Below are positions 27,428 through 36,483 of a stretch of DNA of 64,000 nt, piece by piece (position 1 is the stretch's first letter; every line of letters starts with the position of its first letter). The notes under the pieces were generated by a model. That model was not told the origin of the DNA, did no database searches, and saw only the letters and a program-made list of their open reading frames with translations. Source of the stretch: Ignavibacteria bacterium (GTDB lineage Bacteria > Bacteroidota > Ignavibacteria > Kapaibacteriales > Kapaibacteriaceae). The translations under genes were made by a program, and so were the position numbers. Location: contig CANMBE010000011.1 of NCBI GenBank assembly GCA_947495975.1, positions 29,849 through 93,848 on the forward strand, read 5' to 3'.

Positions 27428-28078
27428 ATGCAACTCTACGTAGACAGTGCCAACCTCAAAGAAATTCAACACGCCGCTTCAATGGGCTTCATCAGTGGTG
27501 TAACAACCAATCCGTCGTTACTCGCCAAAGAAGACCCATCTACAAACATTCGCGATCTGATCCTCAACATTCACAAGAGCATTGGTGGTCATATCAGTGT
27601 TGAGGTAATCAGCACTGAGACGGACGGAATGTTGCGCGAAGCGGACGAGATACTTTCGTGGTTCCCTGAAGCAACAATTAAGATCCCATTCATACCTGCT
27701 GGACTTGCTGCAGTCCGCAAACTTTCCGACCAGGATATTCCAACAAACGTAACGTTGCTCTTCACTGCAAATCAGGCGCTCATCGCTGCTAATGCTGGGG
27801 CTACATACGTAAGTCTGTTCTTGGGCAGGCTTGATGATATCGGCACAGATAGTATGCAGGCCGTTCACGACACCTGCGAAATCTGGGACGCTCAGGGTCT
27901 AGACTCATTTATTATCGCTGCATCAATCCGTACACCAATCCATTTGCTTGAATGCGCAAAGGCCGGCGCTCATATCGCCACGGTTCCATACAAAGTGCTC
28001 ATGCAATCCATGAAGCACCCGCTTACAGATTCTGGGCTTGAAACGTTTATCAAGGACGCAACGAAACTCACGATGTGA
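27428..28078 (+). CDS. Transaldolase / fructose-6-phosphate aldolase (small class)
   Basis: Schiff-base aldolase of the pentose phosphate pathway. The 216-residue sequence is the short TalC/FSA class: YVDSANLKEI at the N-terminus, GVTTNPSLLAKE near residue 24, and the catalytic lysine at residue 85 in ATIKIPF, the position it has in E. coli FSA. NVTLLFTANQALIAANAGATYVSLFLGRLDD (residues ~110-140, by position) and ASIRTPIHLLECAKAGAHIATVPY are also typical. Whether it acts as transaldolase or as F6P aldolase cannot be decided by eye. It has its own promoter and a GGAGAA ribosome-binding site 8 nt upstream. The redoxin-like gene follows 19 nt downstream. Confidence 0.93.
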   Translation: MQLYVDSANLKEIQHAASMGFISGVTTNPSLLAKEDPSTNIRDLILNIHKSIGGHISVEVISTETDGMLREADEILSWFPEATIKIPFIPAGLAAVRKLSDQDIPTNVTLLFTANQALIAANAGATYVSLFLGRLDDIGTDSMQAVHDTCEIWDAQGLDSFIIAASIRTPIHLLECAKAGAHIATVPYKVLMQSMKHPLTDSGLETFIKDATKLTM

Positions 28079-28097
28079 TTTGCGTGTTGTGAAGTCT

Positions 28098-28613
28098 ATG
28101 AATAAGATCTTGCGCCTCGCTCTGCTTTCACTCCTGCTGTTTACATTCTCTTCCGTCCACGCCAATGAAAAGGCCGTGGGTAAGAGTGCCATGGAGTTTA
28201 CTCTCGAAGATCAGTTCAGCCAGAAGTGGTCATGGTCTAATCATTGGAAGGGTAAGCCTACAATACTTGTGATGAGTGATTGGAAAGGCAGCGACTATGC
28301 AAATAGATGGACGGCACCACTTGTAGCACGTTTTAAAGATCGTGTGCAATATGTTGCCCTTGCCGATGTATCGCTTGCCCCAAGCTTTCTCAAAGGGTAC
28401 TTGCGCGACCGGTTTAAGGGTGTCTACCAACATAGTGTTCTCTTAGACTGGGATGGTGACGTGTTTACGCATTATGTTGCACAGCCCGGTCTTGCGAACG
28501 TACTCTACATAGACTCATCGGGGATCGTCCGCCTACACACATGGGGGCAAGGGGCTCAGGATCACGTTGAAAAATTCGCAAACGCACTTGACCTTTTGTT
28601 AACTGCACCGTAA
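28098..28613 (+). CDS. Exported thioredoxin/YtfJ-like protein lacking redox cysteines
   Basis: From ATG 28098 it is 171 residues with a clear signal peptide (RLALLSLLLFTFSSVHAN). The mature part begins like a peroxiredoxin/thioredoxin-fold protein (VGKSAMEFTLEDQFSQKWSWS, then KPTILVMSDWKGS and later VLYIDSSGIVRLHTWG), the pattern seen in YtfJ-type redoxins. No cysteine is present in the mature sequence, so the normal CxxC or peroxidatic chemistry is not possible. ATG 28098 was chosen because it gives the signal peptide directly; the upstream extension overlaps the transaldolase gene. It is followed 15 nt later by a TetR regulator. Confidence 0.75.
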   Translation: MNKILRLALLSLLLFTFSSVHANEKAVGKSAMEFTLEDQFSQKWSWSNHWKGKPTILVMSDWKGSDYANRWTAPLVARFKDRVQYVALADVSLAPSFLKGYLRDRFKGVYQHSVLLDWDGDVFTHYVAQPGLANVLYIDSSGIVRLHTWGQGAQDHVEKFANALDLLLTAP

Positions 28614-28628
28614 CCACGTGGTCTGCTC

Positions 28629-29285
28629 ATGCCAGTACTTGTTGATAAATCCGCAAAACGTCTAGAAATTGTGCGCAGTGCAGCGGATGTATTTGCTCGT
28701 ACCGGATATCACGAAACCAAGATGCAGGATATTGCCACTGCTGCCGATATTGGCAAGGGTACGATCTATGAATATTTCCGCACAAAAGAGCAGCTCTTTC
28801 TTGCTGTTTATGACGTGTGGATGAGCGACTACGAAGCATTGATTCAACAACGTGTAGATGCATCACCCGATGCAATGAGTAAGGTTGATGCAATCCGCGA
28901 TAGTGCGGTTGAGTTTTATGAGTCTCGCGCTGAGCAGGCACCCCTTCTCTTAGAGTTTTGGGCTCATTCGCTACGAACAGATAATCCGGCATTTCTTGAA
29001 CGCATTACACGCACGCGTACGTTCTTGCACAATCTGGGGATCAAGCTAACGCGTGAATTAGTTGATGCAGGCTGGTTCACAGAAGTAGATGCCAAGGCGT
29101 TCGCAGATCTAGAAGCGGGTATAAGCGACGGTATTTTTCTTGCATGGGTGCTCGAAGGCAGATCGTTTTCGCTCCACAAGGCATTTACGTTCCGCCAGAG
29201 TGTTATCGGCCTTGGGCTTCTATCGCCAGACGCCAGAGCGCTGCTTCATGAGAAGTTGGGTCGCAAACTAAAACGCGGGCTATAA
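28629..29285 (+). CDS. TetR/AcrR-family transcriptional regulator
   Basis: A 218-residue one-component repressor. The N-terminal helix-turn-helix is textbook TetR: IVRSAADVFARTGYHETKMQDIATAADIGKGTIYEYFRTKEQLFLAVYD (residues ~14-62, by position), with recognition helix around GKGTIYEYF. The C-terminal ligand domain resembles TetR_C domains of fatty-acid/envelope regulators (LLEFWAHSLRTDNPAFLERI). No efflux pump or acyl-CoA gene is immediately adjacent, so the target is unknown; the gene lies 15 nt after the redoxin-like gene and converges on a membrane acyltransferase. Confidence 0.93.
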   Translation: MPVLVDKSAKRLEIVRSAADVFARTGYHETKMQDIATAADIGKGTIYEYFRTKEQLFLAVYDVWMSDYEALIQQRVDASPDAMSKVDAIRDSAVEFYESRAEQAPLLLEFWAHSLRTDNPAFLERITRTRTFLHNLGIKLTRELVDAGWFTEVDAKAFADLEAGISDGIFLAWVLEGRSFSLHKAFTFRQSVIGLGLLSPDARALLHEKLGRKLKRGL

Positions 29286-29309
29286 AGTAACCGAACATTT
29301 CTCATAGCG

Positions 29310-30662
29310 CTACACCAGCATGAGATATGCAAGCAATGCTAGCGAACCGTAACGCACCGTTGTCTTTATCTCCGGACGGATTGATGATCGCTCATAGTGA
29401 TCTACAAGCCACGCGATGAGTAGCGTGATGATCATGATGGAGACCATCATAACAAGTCCGCCAGCGAGTCCAAACTCCCGAGTTGATGTACGACCAATAC
29501 CGTCCCACCACGGCGTACCAAAGAGTAGCACGAGATGGATAACGTAGATATAGAGCGATCGCGTACCAAATAACACATACCAGTTTCGCAGTCGGTATGT
29601 ATGCTGCAAAACAAAAACGCAGCCACTGAAGATCATGAGAACAATTCCAACTCTGCGCACAACAAGGAGAACGCTTTCAGGTGACTCAAGGATATTTGAC
29701 GTAACACCATTGGCTAAGAAAATGTGATGCAAGGCAAGGGCAACGCCAGCAATCACACCACCAACCAGAAGACCGAGTTTCTTCAGCTGCTGATCACGAA
29801 ACTGGTTTGGTATACTATGCAGGTATGCGCCAACTGAAACTCCAAAGAACAGATACGAACCGAATGGAAAAAACGGAAATAGAGATCCATGTGCCGAACT
29901 CAGGTAAGGGGCTAGCCATGCCGGCGCATTTAACTCAATAATCGGCAGTCGCATGAGTGGTGTTACAGCAACAATGAAAACGCCTACGAACAGTCCCACC
30001 TTACCCATCGAAGCAACTGAGCGCGTTTTCTGCACGATCAGCACATACACGAGCAACGTGATGCCCGTTAGCTGCAAGATGTTTACCGCAAGAAAGCTCT
30101 TCATCGCATTTGATGATAGAAACGGTAGATCCCAAATCCTATTTGCTGGAAAAAAGAGGAGATAGCCAAGCCCCGTGATCGTAATCGCCCATCGGATGCG
30201 TTTCCCCACCGCATCCTCGCGAATTTGACCATCGGGGTTGCGCTTCGTTGCAAACACATGTACCGCACCCGACACCATCAAGAAAACTGGTGCGGTAAAA
30301 CCACGAATCCAATGCCATACGCTCCAGGGGGCCTGTGTGACGTCGATTATTGATGGCGACACGAGAGCATCAAGAACGTGACCTTGCATCATGAAAAGCA
30401 TGGCAAGGAATCGAGCAAGATCAAGCGCATATAACCGTCCATCAGACGCTAAAGTGTGGGTGGTTGTGGATTTGCGACCTTCACGCTCAGCGATGGCCCT
30501 TTTAAAGGGTTGTACAAGCGAACCTCGATATGTAGCATACAGCGCTTTCATGCTGCAAAACTCACGAACACTTGTATCAGTACCCAATGAATCGTTTTTC
30601 ACGCTTTTGTCAGAGATCCTGGAACGCAAGGCGTTAGCCATATGTTTGTTATCAGCACTCAT
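29310..30662 (-). CDS. Multi-pass membrane protein, acyltransferase-3/DUF1624-like
   Basis: A 450-residue integral membrane protein with about ten TM helices after a ~75-residue polar N-terminus. The segment YALDLARFLAMLFMMQGHVLDAL (begins near residue 78), with RGFTAPVFLMVSGAVHVFATKR some 30 residues later, is the hallmark start of membrane acyltransferases of the acyltransferase-3/DUF1624 superfamily, where a conserved His in the first TM is catalytic. Family members O-acetylate or otherwise acylate surface glycans and lipids; the substrate here is unknown. ATG 30662, 30641 and 30551 are all in frame before the first TM; none has an obvious ribosome-binding site. It is divergent from the desaturase gene with only a 16-nt gap from 30662. 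Confidence 0.8.
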   Translation of the reverse strand: MSADNKHMANALRSRISDKSVKNDSLGTDTSVREFCSMKALYATYRGSLVQPFKRAIAEREGRKSTTTHTLASDGRLYALDLARFLAMLFMMQGHVLDALVSPSIIDVTQAPWSVWHWIRGFTAPVFLMVSGAVHVFATKRNPDGQIREDAVGKRIRWAITITGLGYLLFFPANRIWDLPFLSSNAMKSFLAVNILQLTGITLLVYVLIVQKTRSVASMGKVGLFVGVFIVAVTPLMRLPIIELNAPAWLAPYLSSAHGSLFPFFPFGSYLFFGVSVGAYLHSIPNQFRDQQLKKLGLLVGGVIAGVALALHHIFLANGVTSNILESPESVLLVVRRVGIVLMIFSGCVFVLQHTYRLRNWYVLFGTRSLYIYVIHLVLLFGTPWWDGIGRTSTREFGLAGGLVMMVSIMIITLLIAWLVDHYERSSIRPEIKTTVRYGSLALLAYLMLV

Positions 30663-30678
30663 TCAACGCGGGAGTATT

Positions 30679-32175
30679 GTGAAGGTCATAATAATCGGAA
30701 GTGGTTTTGGCGGCCTTACAGCAGCTATCAGGCTTTGTGCAAAGGGGTTTGATGTTGAGATTGTAGAAAAACGCGATAAGCCAGGAGGTCGCGCATACGT
30801 CTATGAACAGGATGGATTTGTGTTTGATGGCGGTCCAACAATCATCACCGCCCCATGGCTTATTCATGATTTGTTTGAACTCTGCGGCAAGAAGACTGAT
30901 GACTATGTAACACTTGTTCCCATTGATCCATTCTACAACGTGCGGTTTCAAGATGGAACGGTTTTTCGTTACAACGGAAATCGCGAAGATGTCATTCGTC
31001 AAATCCGTGATTTTAATCCCGAAGATGTAAAAGGCTACGAGCGTTTTTTCGAAAAGACTGCTGCGATATTCAAAACTGGTTTTGATCTTATCGATCAGCC
31101 ATTCACGTATGTAACAGACATGCTAAAGGTGCTTCCACAATTGATCGGCCTACGCGCTGATCGCAGTGTTGCTTCGTTGGTAAACTCGTACATCAAAGAT
31201 CCTCGTCTTCGTCAAGTCTTTTCATTTCACCCCCTGCTTGTTGGCGGTAATCCGTTTCAGACTACAAGCATCTACGCGTTGATCCATAAGCTTGAACAAG
31301 AGTGGGGCGTCTGGTTTGCCATGGGAGGTACCGGTGCATTGGTGAAAGCAATGGTGAAGCTGTTTACTGATATGGGCGGACGTATCAGGTACGAATCCGA
31401 AGTTGACCAGATTCTTATAGCCCCTTTACCAACAGAGAATCCACGCGCTCATGGCGTTCGCCTCGTGAGTGGCGAAGAGATTGATGCTGATGTTGTGGTA
31501 TGTAATGGAGATGTGGCGCAGGCATATCTCTCGCTCATTCCAGACGTGTATCGAAAGCATAACACGGACAAACACATCAAGTCGATGCGGTATTCAATGT
31601 CATTGTTTGTGATCTATTTCGGTACAAACAAGCAATACCCAGATATGGCGCATCATGAAATTCTGATGGGTCCGCGCTACAAAGAACTCGTTGAGGATGT
31701 TTTCACACAAAAGCATCTTGCGGAAGATTTCTCGCTGTATTTACATCGTCCAACTGCCACAGATCCATCACTCGCCCCACCTGACTGTGATTCGTGGTAT
31801 GTGCTATCTCCAGTTCCACATCTTGAATCAGATACGGACTGGACTATCATGAAGAAGGTATACCGAGATCGCATTATGAACGAACTTGAAAAGCGATACA
31901 TGCCGGGATTACAACAACACATTGTTTCAGAACATATCATTGACCCCGTACATTTCAGAGATACACTTAACTCACATCTTGGAAGTGCCTTCTCTGTAGA
32001 GCCCATACTAACACAGAGCGCGTGGTGGCGGCCTCACAACAAGAGTGAAGACATTGCGGGACTCTATTTTGTTGGCGCTGGTACACATCCAGGTGCAGGG
32101 CTACCGGGCGTCATGAGCAGCGGGACGATTGCTTCAAGAATGATTGCAAAAGAAGCAGTGGATGGCGCTCAATAA
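30679..32175 (+). CDS. Phytoene desaturase family (CrtI-like) flavoprotein
   Basis: FAD-dependent carotenoid desaturase/isomerase family, 498 residues from GTG 30679. The N-terminal FAD fold is VKVIIIGSGFGGLTAAIRL, followed by EKRDKPGGRAYVYEQDGFVFDGGPTIITAPWL (residues ~32-63, by position), typical of CrtI. The C-terminal FAD motif is YFVGAGTHPGAGLPGVMSSG near residue 459. CrtI, CrtN and related ketolase/isomerase members share these blocks, so the precise reaction is unknown; no crtB or other carotenoid gene is in the window. GTG 30679 was chosen because the FAD fold begins at the second residue and a GGGAG lies 4-5 nt upstream; the in-frame extension back to 30391 is antisense to the acyltransferase. 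Confidence 0.9.
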   Translation: MKVIIIGSGFGGLTAAIRLCAKGFDVEIVEKRDKPGGRAYVYEQDGFVFDGGPTIITAPWLIHDLFELCGKKTDDYVTLVPIDPFYNVRFQDGTVFRYNGNREDVIRQIRDFNPEDVKGYERFFEKTAAIFKTGFDLIDQPFTYVTDMLKVLPQLIGLRADRSVASLVNSYIKDPRLRQVFSFHPLLVGGNPFQTTSIYALIHKLEQEWGVWFAMGGTGALVKAMVKLFTDMGGRIRYESEVDQILIAPLPTENPRAHGVRLVSGEEIDADVVVCNGDVAQAYLSLIPDVYRKHNTDKHIKSMRYSMSLFVIYFGTNKQYPDMAHHEILMGPRYKELVEDVFTQKHLAEDFSLYLHRPTATDPSLAPPDCDSWYVLSPVPHLESDTDWTIMKKVYRDRIMNELEKRYMPGLQQHIVSEHIIDPVHFRDTLNSHLGSAFSVEPILTQSAWWRPHNKSEDIAGLYFVGAGTHPGAGLPGVMSSGTIASRMIAKEAVDGAQ

Positions 32176-32468
32176 CGGAGCACATCGTATTGTATCGGAA
32201 CGCCCACTACAAGCTGTGTATGACCTTAAAGAAGCATTCATTTGTTTGAGAATGCGATATACCCTGAGTGCAATTCAACGCCAAGTAGATGATGATGATG
32301 TTATTATTCGTCCAACAAATGTGAAACCTGCAAAGCGCTTATCAATACATTGCGCGGTTGGGTCCTGCTCGGATGTGGAGAACAATACGGCAACGAGCGT
32401 GGGTAGTTTGTTAATACTCTATCAAAGACATCGGCCCGCAAAAAAACACAGAATAAAGTTGTCGCCGT
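32176..32468 (+). other. 293-bp interval without a convincing gene
   Basis: Between crtI-like and the convergent metallophosphoesterase gene. A plus-strand ORF could start at ATG 32162, overlapping the crtI stop, and run to 32572 (136 residues), ending inside the convergent gene. It has no signal peptide, TM segment or family resemblance that I recognise and its last third is antisense to a secure gene. A tract TGTTTTTTT on the minus strand (around 32440) lies just after the phosphoesterase stop but no clear stem precedes it. It may be a decayed gene or plain spacer. Confidence 0.4.
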
Positions 32469-33434
32469 CTAATGTTCACGGTCACTCTTTATTGGTGCTG
32501 GATGAATCACAAATGAGTCACCTGGTGACTGTAGTCCATAGAGCGGAATCATTTCAACTCGCAGACTTGTAATCTCTCTTTGAAGTGCGAGATAATGAAA
32601 AGGGCGCACAGTTCCACCAGGATAGAAGTCGTCATGTCTACGCAAGGTTTCTTCGAGATAAAGAATGTGACGAGGACCTCCTCCACCGCCAGATACAACG
32701 TAACGAACATTGTTATGTTGAAAACGCTCGTAAGAATGGCTGTGTCCACTTAACCAGAGACGTGATTTGTGAGATCGCTCAAAAATTGGAATGAAGTACG
32801 TTTGAAGTATATGCTCATCTGGCACGATAGCTGAATTCGTAAAAGGTGGATGATGTCCACACACTACAATACAGCGGATGGCAGGATTGGCGGTCATTTG
32901 GCGCATTCGTGTTTTAAACCAGCGCAACTCTTTTACAGCAGAGTCTCGATTGAACTCATCAAAATTTGTGTTAAGCATCACAAATCCAATCGAATCAACC
33001 ACAACCGTGTACCATGTAGAGCGAATAGCGGGGAATCGCGCCGCCATATTCTTATACGCTACGCGGTCTTGTCCGAGATATTCATGATTGCCAAAAATTG
33101 GAAAGACTGGGATACCCGTCCTTCTCACTGGTTGCATGATTTGGTCAAAGAACTTCCAGTCTTCTGACGATGATCCAGTAAAAACTTGATCACCAAGCAA
33201 GATCAACGCATCAGGGCATTCATCAGCTACCTGCTGCATAAGCTGCGAGTGGATCTTATTCTGTTCTCGCCACACTTCCCATAAATCTGTCCTTTGAAGG
33301 TCGCCTATTACGGCTACCCGAAGATTCGTGCCCATTGGCACTGCTGACGAAAATGGCTTTCTCGGTAGACGAGGCGTTGCGCAGTGCGCCAAGAGCAAAA
33401 AAGAGGCTGTTATGATGACACTCAATCGCACCAA
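32469..33434 (-). CDS. Metallophosphoesterase lipoprotein (purple acid phosphatase-like)
   Basis: A 321-residue exported calcineurin-like phosphatase. The signal peptide ends in a lipobox-type cysteine (LLLAHCATP, residue ~19). Metal-binding blocks: VAVIGDLQRTD near residue 41, LLGDQVFTG near 79, IFGNHEYLGQD near 114, VVCGHHPPFTNSA near 193 and WLSGHSHSYERF near 230, followed by YVVSGGGGGPRH. The GNHE (instead of GNHD) and GHSHSYER motifs occur in PAP-type enzymes. It overlaps ccmB by 13 nt and is the last gene of an operon that also encodes an IgGFc-domain protein. A similar phosphatase/IgGFc pair occurs about 8 kb away. Its substrate is unknown. Confidence 0.87.
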   Translation of the reverse strand: MVRLSVIITASFLLLAHCATPRLPRKPFSSAVPMGTNLRVAVIGDLQRTDLWEVWREQNKIHSQLMQQVADECPDALILLGDQVFTGSSSEDWKFFDQIMQPVRRTGIPVFPIFGNHEYLGQDRVAYKNMAARFPAIRSTWYTVVVDSIGFVMLNTNFDEFNRDSAVKELRWFKTRMRQMTANPAIRCIVVCGHHPPFTNSAIVPDEHILQTYFIPIFERSHKSRLWLSGHSHSYERFQHNNVRYVVSGGGGGPRHILYLEETLRRHDDFYPGGTVRPFHYLALQREITSLRVEMIPLYGLQSPGDSFVIHPAPIKSDREH

Positions 33435-34093
33435 ATAATCTCAAAGACAAGTACAGAGACAACGATGATTATGCCACTGTAGCAAAGCATCAATGTGAGA
33501 TCTGGTAGCACATCATTCATACCAAGCCCAGCCATTGCGATGAGTGTTGCGCCAATCCCTGGCATTACGAGTGGCAACAATACAGGGAATGAGAGTATTG
33601 GTAGCAGGGCATTACGCGTTCCTGCCTTGGCAACAATGGCTGACGTAATCGTAACAACAACTGCCATCCCAATGCTGCCTACAAGGGTAACGAGCAAGAG
33701 AATCCATGGCGATCCTACATGTACGGAGGTCATGAGGGCAACAAAGAGTGCTACCACTGCCAGGTTCGATACAACAGCAATGATGATGTTGCCGAGAAGT
33801 TTTCCAAGAAAGACTTGCGTCGGTGGCGCACTTAGACGAAGGTAGAGCGCTGTGCCTCTTTCTTCTTCACTAATAAACCCCCTGGCAAGCCCCGTCATCG
33901 ATGTAAAAAACATCACCACCCACAAGACTCCTGCGGCGATGGGTCTGGGCATTGGTTCATCTGCACTTGCAAATGCAACGAGAACCACGGCCGTTACAAC
34001 AAATAGCCCGATTGCAGTAAGACCATATCGTGTGCGGGTCTCACTCCGAATATCTTTTACAACAACTGCTATCCATGGTAGGGGGCTAAACAT
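33422..34093 (-). CDS. ccmB: Heme exporter protein CcmB
   Basis: Membrane subunit of the CcmABC(D) complex that delivers haem to the periplasmic chaperone CcmE for c-type cytochrome maturation. The 223-residue protein has six predicted TM helices and the CcmB N-terminal signature VVKDIRSETRTRYGL near residue 12, the conserved EEERGTALYLRLSAPPTQVFLGKLLGN loop near 75 (quoted in part), and PVLLPLVMPGIGAT near 170. No ccmA, ccmC or other cytochrome maturation gene is adjacent; instead it is embedded in a surface-protein operon between an IgGFc-barrel gene (30 nt upstream) and a phosphoesterase gene (13-nt overlap). ATG 34096 or 34093 may be used. Confidence 0.87.
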   Translation of the reverse strand: MFSPLPWIAVVVKDIRSETRTRYGLTAIGLFVVTAVVLVAFASADEPMPRPIAAGVLWVVMFFTSMTGLARGFISEEERGTALYLRLSAPPTQVFLGKLLGNIIIAVVSNLAVVALFVALMTSVHVGSPWILLLVTLVGSIGMAVVVTITSAIVAKAGTRNALLPILSFPVLLPLVMPGIGATLIAMAGLGMNDVLPDLTLMLCYSGIIIVVSVLVFEIIWCD

Positions 34094-34125
34094 CACGCCA
34101 ATTTACACCATGAAGCAATGCGCCT

Positions 34126-36483
34126 CTACCAGCGATATTGTACGCCAACATTCAATCCAAGCCGATCTATCGTCCACGGACCGTGGGATGCTACATCTCC
34201 CAACCAGGTTGTGTAGATAGCCTCTGTAAATACTGACATGCTGAACGATACAGGATATGCCAATCCCACGCCACCATAAACTCCAAGCTGCACGGCGGTG
34301 AGACCGCCGATGGATTGGGGCTGAATTGTTTGTGGTGTAGACCCTTGGGCAAAGACCCAGTTCAGTGGTCTGAGAATTACTCTTTGTACAGTTACACTTG
34401 TGCCAATGGGAAATGAGGCCTGCACACCTACATTGATAAAGAAGAACCTATGAGGAAACCATTCTACGCCCGCCCCGATATGCATGTAGGGCGAATTCAC
34501 AGAAAGAATTGTGCCCTCCTGATACGGTACGAATGCGCGCGCGGCAGTATCAAAAACAGAGCTGATGGTACTATCGGGAGACAGCAAGGTGCCGCCAAGC
34601 GTTGTTAGTCCAATACGTCCTGAAACGATAAAGTCTTGAGAGAGACGCCTTCCCACTCGCAAACCACCACCCCAACTTGTACCAATAGATTGTGTGTTAA
34701 AGAGTAGCTGTGCCGATGTGATCTCCGGCACTCGCATATTAACAGAATGGAAGGTAGAGCCAATTGTGCCGTAAGCCCCAACTATCCATGCATCTTCTGA
34801 TTCACAAACCGCATCGGTACCCTCGGAGATCTGATAGGCATAGTGCTCACTTCTGCCATCAAAGAGATAACAAATGGTGAAAACACTAACGTTACCGGCA
34901 ACGTCTTCAGCACGCAGAACAACACGGCCCGTATGTCCACCAACAGTCTGGCGAATTCTAACGTCCACCTGCGGAGCCCCTTCCTCGATCTTTGGAATTT
35001 GGGCTTCGAGTCCGGATGCCACGAGAACCTTGACGCTCTTGATGCCTTTGTCCATTGGGCGATCTTCGCGCAAAGGGACAATGAAATAATCGCGCACCTT
35101 TTTACCTTCAGCTATAGGAGGCAGAGAGTCCACAAGTTTGTTGATCTCAAAGAAGGATTGGCCAGCCATATTCCCATATGCATCGTATGCATCCGCTCGA
35201 TACCCAAAGCCATAAGAGTAAAGTCCAAATGGGGTTTCGCTTTTTACCACATGTGTACCAAATGGAACTGGTACTTGCGCAATGGAATATCTACTCTCTC
35301 CTAACACCACAAACTGAAGTGAATCTAATCGTCGGCCATTGATCCTAATCTCGTTTATGGATATAGTAGGCGCAACAACGTTGATGTAATGATGCCAGTC
35401 GCCGCTGATAGGTGTGGCAATACGGTATTCCTTTAAGAATTGCTGCGTAGGACTTACCAAGATCATCATCGGATCTCCTACGCTATCTCCATTCTTGAAA
35501 CCCTGCGCAAACTGAGCCACGAGAATTGGCTTGTCTGCAGTAACCTGTACGTGCCTCGATAGATTGAGATTCTCAAAGAATTCTCCTGCTTTAAGAATCG
35601 CAACAAGTTTAGCGTCTTCGAATACCTTGGTTCCATCTTGTGAAGAAATGACGCGATAGGTAAATCTTGATCGCTCTTTCAACATGCCCAGATAGTAGTG
35701 CTTACCCCAGGCGGTAACTGGCGGCAACTGTTCTACAAGATGATTACATGCCTCGACCTTTGGTGGTACATAGGCACAGTTGTGTCCGCTAAAAACGGCA
35801 ATTTTTTTGTTCGATGTAACGAGTGTTCCGGTTAGGTCACAGGCACCAATGGATTCCCAGCGAGCACCAATTGTATAGACATCACCCTTTCGAAGATTAG
35901 CGGTAAAGGGTCGCCCTGCTAAATGTCCGGTTGACGTTGCCGCTGTTGGTGTGATTGTGATCTCTGTACCATCTTCTGTGGCCACTATTGACACAGCAGA
36001 TAAAAGATCCGATGCAAGTTTGGTGTACCCAACCGCACGATATTGTGTGCCTAAAACACTTACGGGCAATCCAAGAAACGTGTCAGTCGTTTGAAACCTA
36101 CTATTGAGACCATACACGCTAATTGCCGTATCAGATGTAACGTGCACAGCAAGACGCTCACCAGTTTCAACGGCACGCAGCTGTGCGCGTGCTGGAATCT
36201 GAACATTCACAACAGTGTTTGCCCTGATGGAGATTGTATTGTCATACATTATCTCTTCAATTTCAATCCGCACCGTTGCATCAAAACTACTGGTGATGAA
36301 TAACTGAAGTTTTAATGCTTCTTGACGGTTCTGCCCGTCCCTAGGACCTTGTTCACGGAAGTTCTTCATAAAACAAAGCCAGAATTCGCGACCTTCCGAG
36401 TTCTTCGTTACGTAGTCAGGATCTCGCGCCACTGCGGTGGCGAATGCCATGATCACCATCACAAAAAGGAGGAAGCTTCTCAT
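34126..36483 (-). CDS. IgGFc-binding-domain protein with C-terminal outer-membrane beta-barrel-like domain
   Basis: A 785-residue exported protein. A signal peptide (FLLFVMVIMAFATAVA) is followed by an IgGFc_binding-type region: GREFWLCFMKNFREQG near residue 31, ISVYGLNSRFQTTDTFLGLPV near 125, VFSGHNCAYVP near 230, VTAWGKHYYLGML near 255 and TPFGLYSYGFGYRADAYDAYGNMAG near 415. An Ig-like segment (RQTVGGHTGRVVLRAEDVAGNVSVF region) comes next. From about residue 595 the chain becomes a string of amphipathic strands (SGRIGLTTLGG, HIGAGVEWFPHRFFFINVGVQASF) and ends in GLNVGVQYRW, an outer-membrane barrel-type C-terminus. So, unlike its relative at 22166-25192, it has no T9SS tail but probably anchors itself in the outer membrane. 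It overlaps the upstream cohesin-like gene by 4 nt. Confidence 0.82.
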   Translation of the reverse strand: MRSFLLFVMVIMAFATAVARDPDYVTKNSEGREFWLCFMKNFREQGPRDGQNRQEALKLQLFITSSFDATVRIEIEEIMYDNTISIRANTVVNVQIPARAQLRAVETGERLAVHVTSDTAISVYGLNSRFQTTDTFLGLPVSVLGTQYRAVGYTKLASDLLSAVSIVATEDGTEITITPTAATSTGHLAGRPFTANLRKGDVYTIGARWESIGACDLTGTLVTSNKKIAVFSGHNCAYVPPKVEACNHLVEQLPPVTAWGKHYYLGMLKERSRFTYRVISSQDGTKVFEDAKLVAILKAGEFFENLNLSRHVQVTADKPILVAQFAQGFKNGDSVGDPMMILVSPTQQFLKEYRIATPISGDWHHYINVVAPTISINEIRINGRRLDSLQFVVLGESRYSIAQVPVPFGTHVVKSETPFGLYSYGFGYRADAYDAYGNMAGQSFFEINKLVDSLPPIAEGKKVRDYFIVPLREDRPMDKGIKSVKVLVASGLEAQIPKIEEGAPQVDVRIRQTVGGHTGRVVLRAEDVAGNVSVFTICYLFDGRSEHYAYQISEGTDAVCESEDAWIVGAYGTIGSTFHSVNMRVPEITSAQLLFNTQSIGTSWGGGLRVGRRLSQDFIVSGRIGLTTLGGTLLSPDSTISSVFDTAARAFVPYQEGTILSVNSPYMHIGAGVEWFPHRFFFINVGVQASFPIGTSVTVQRVILRPLNWVFAQGSTPQTIQPQSIGGLTAVQLGVYGGVGLAYPVSFSMSVFTEAIYTTWLGDVASHGPWTIDRLGLNVGVQYRW

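Noticed and set aside
32162..32572. Plus-strand ORF after the CrtI-like gene
   Set aside because: No family, no signal or TM, and its last third is antisense to the phosphoesterase; kept only as a note on the interval.
34843..35304. 153-codon plus-strand ORF
   Set aside because: Antisense shadow of the IgGFc-barrel gene; no domain features.
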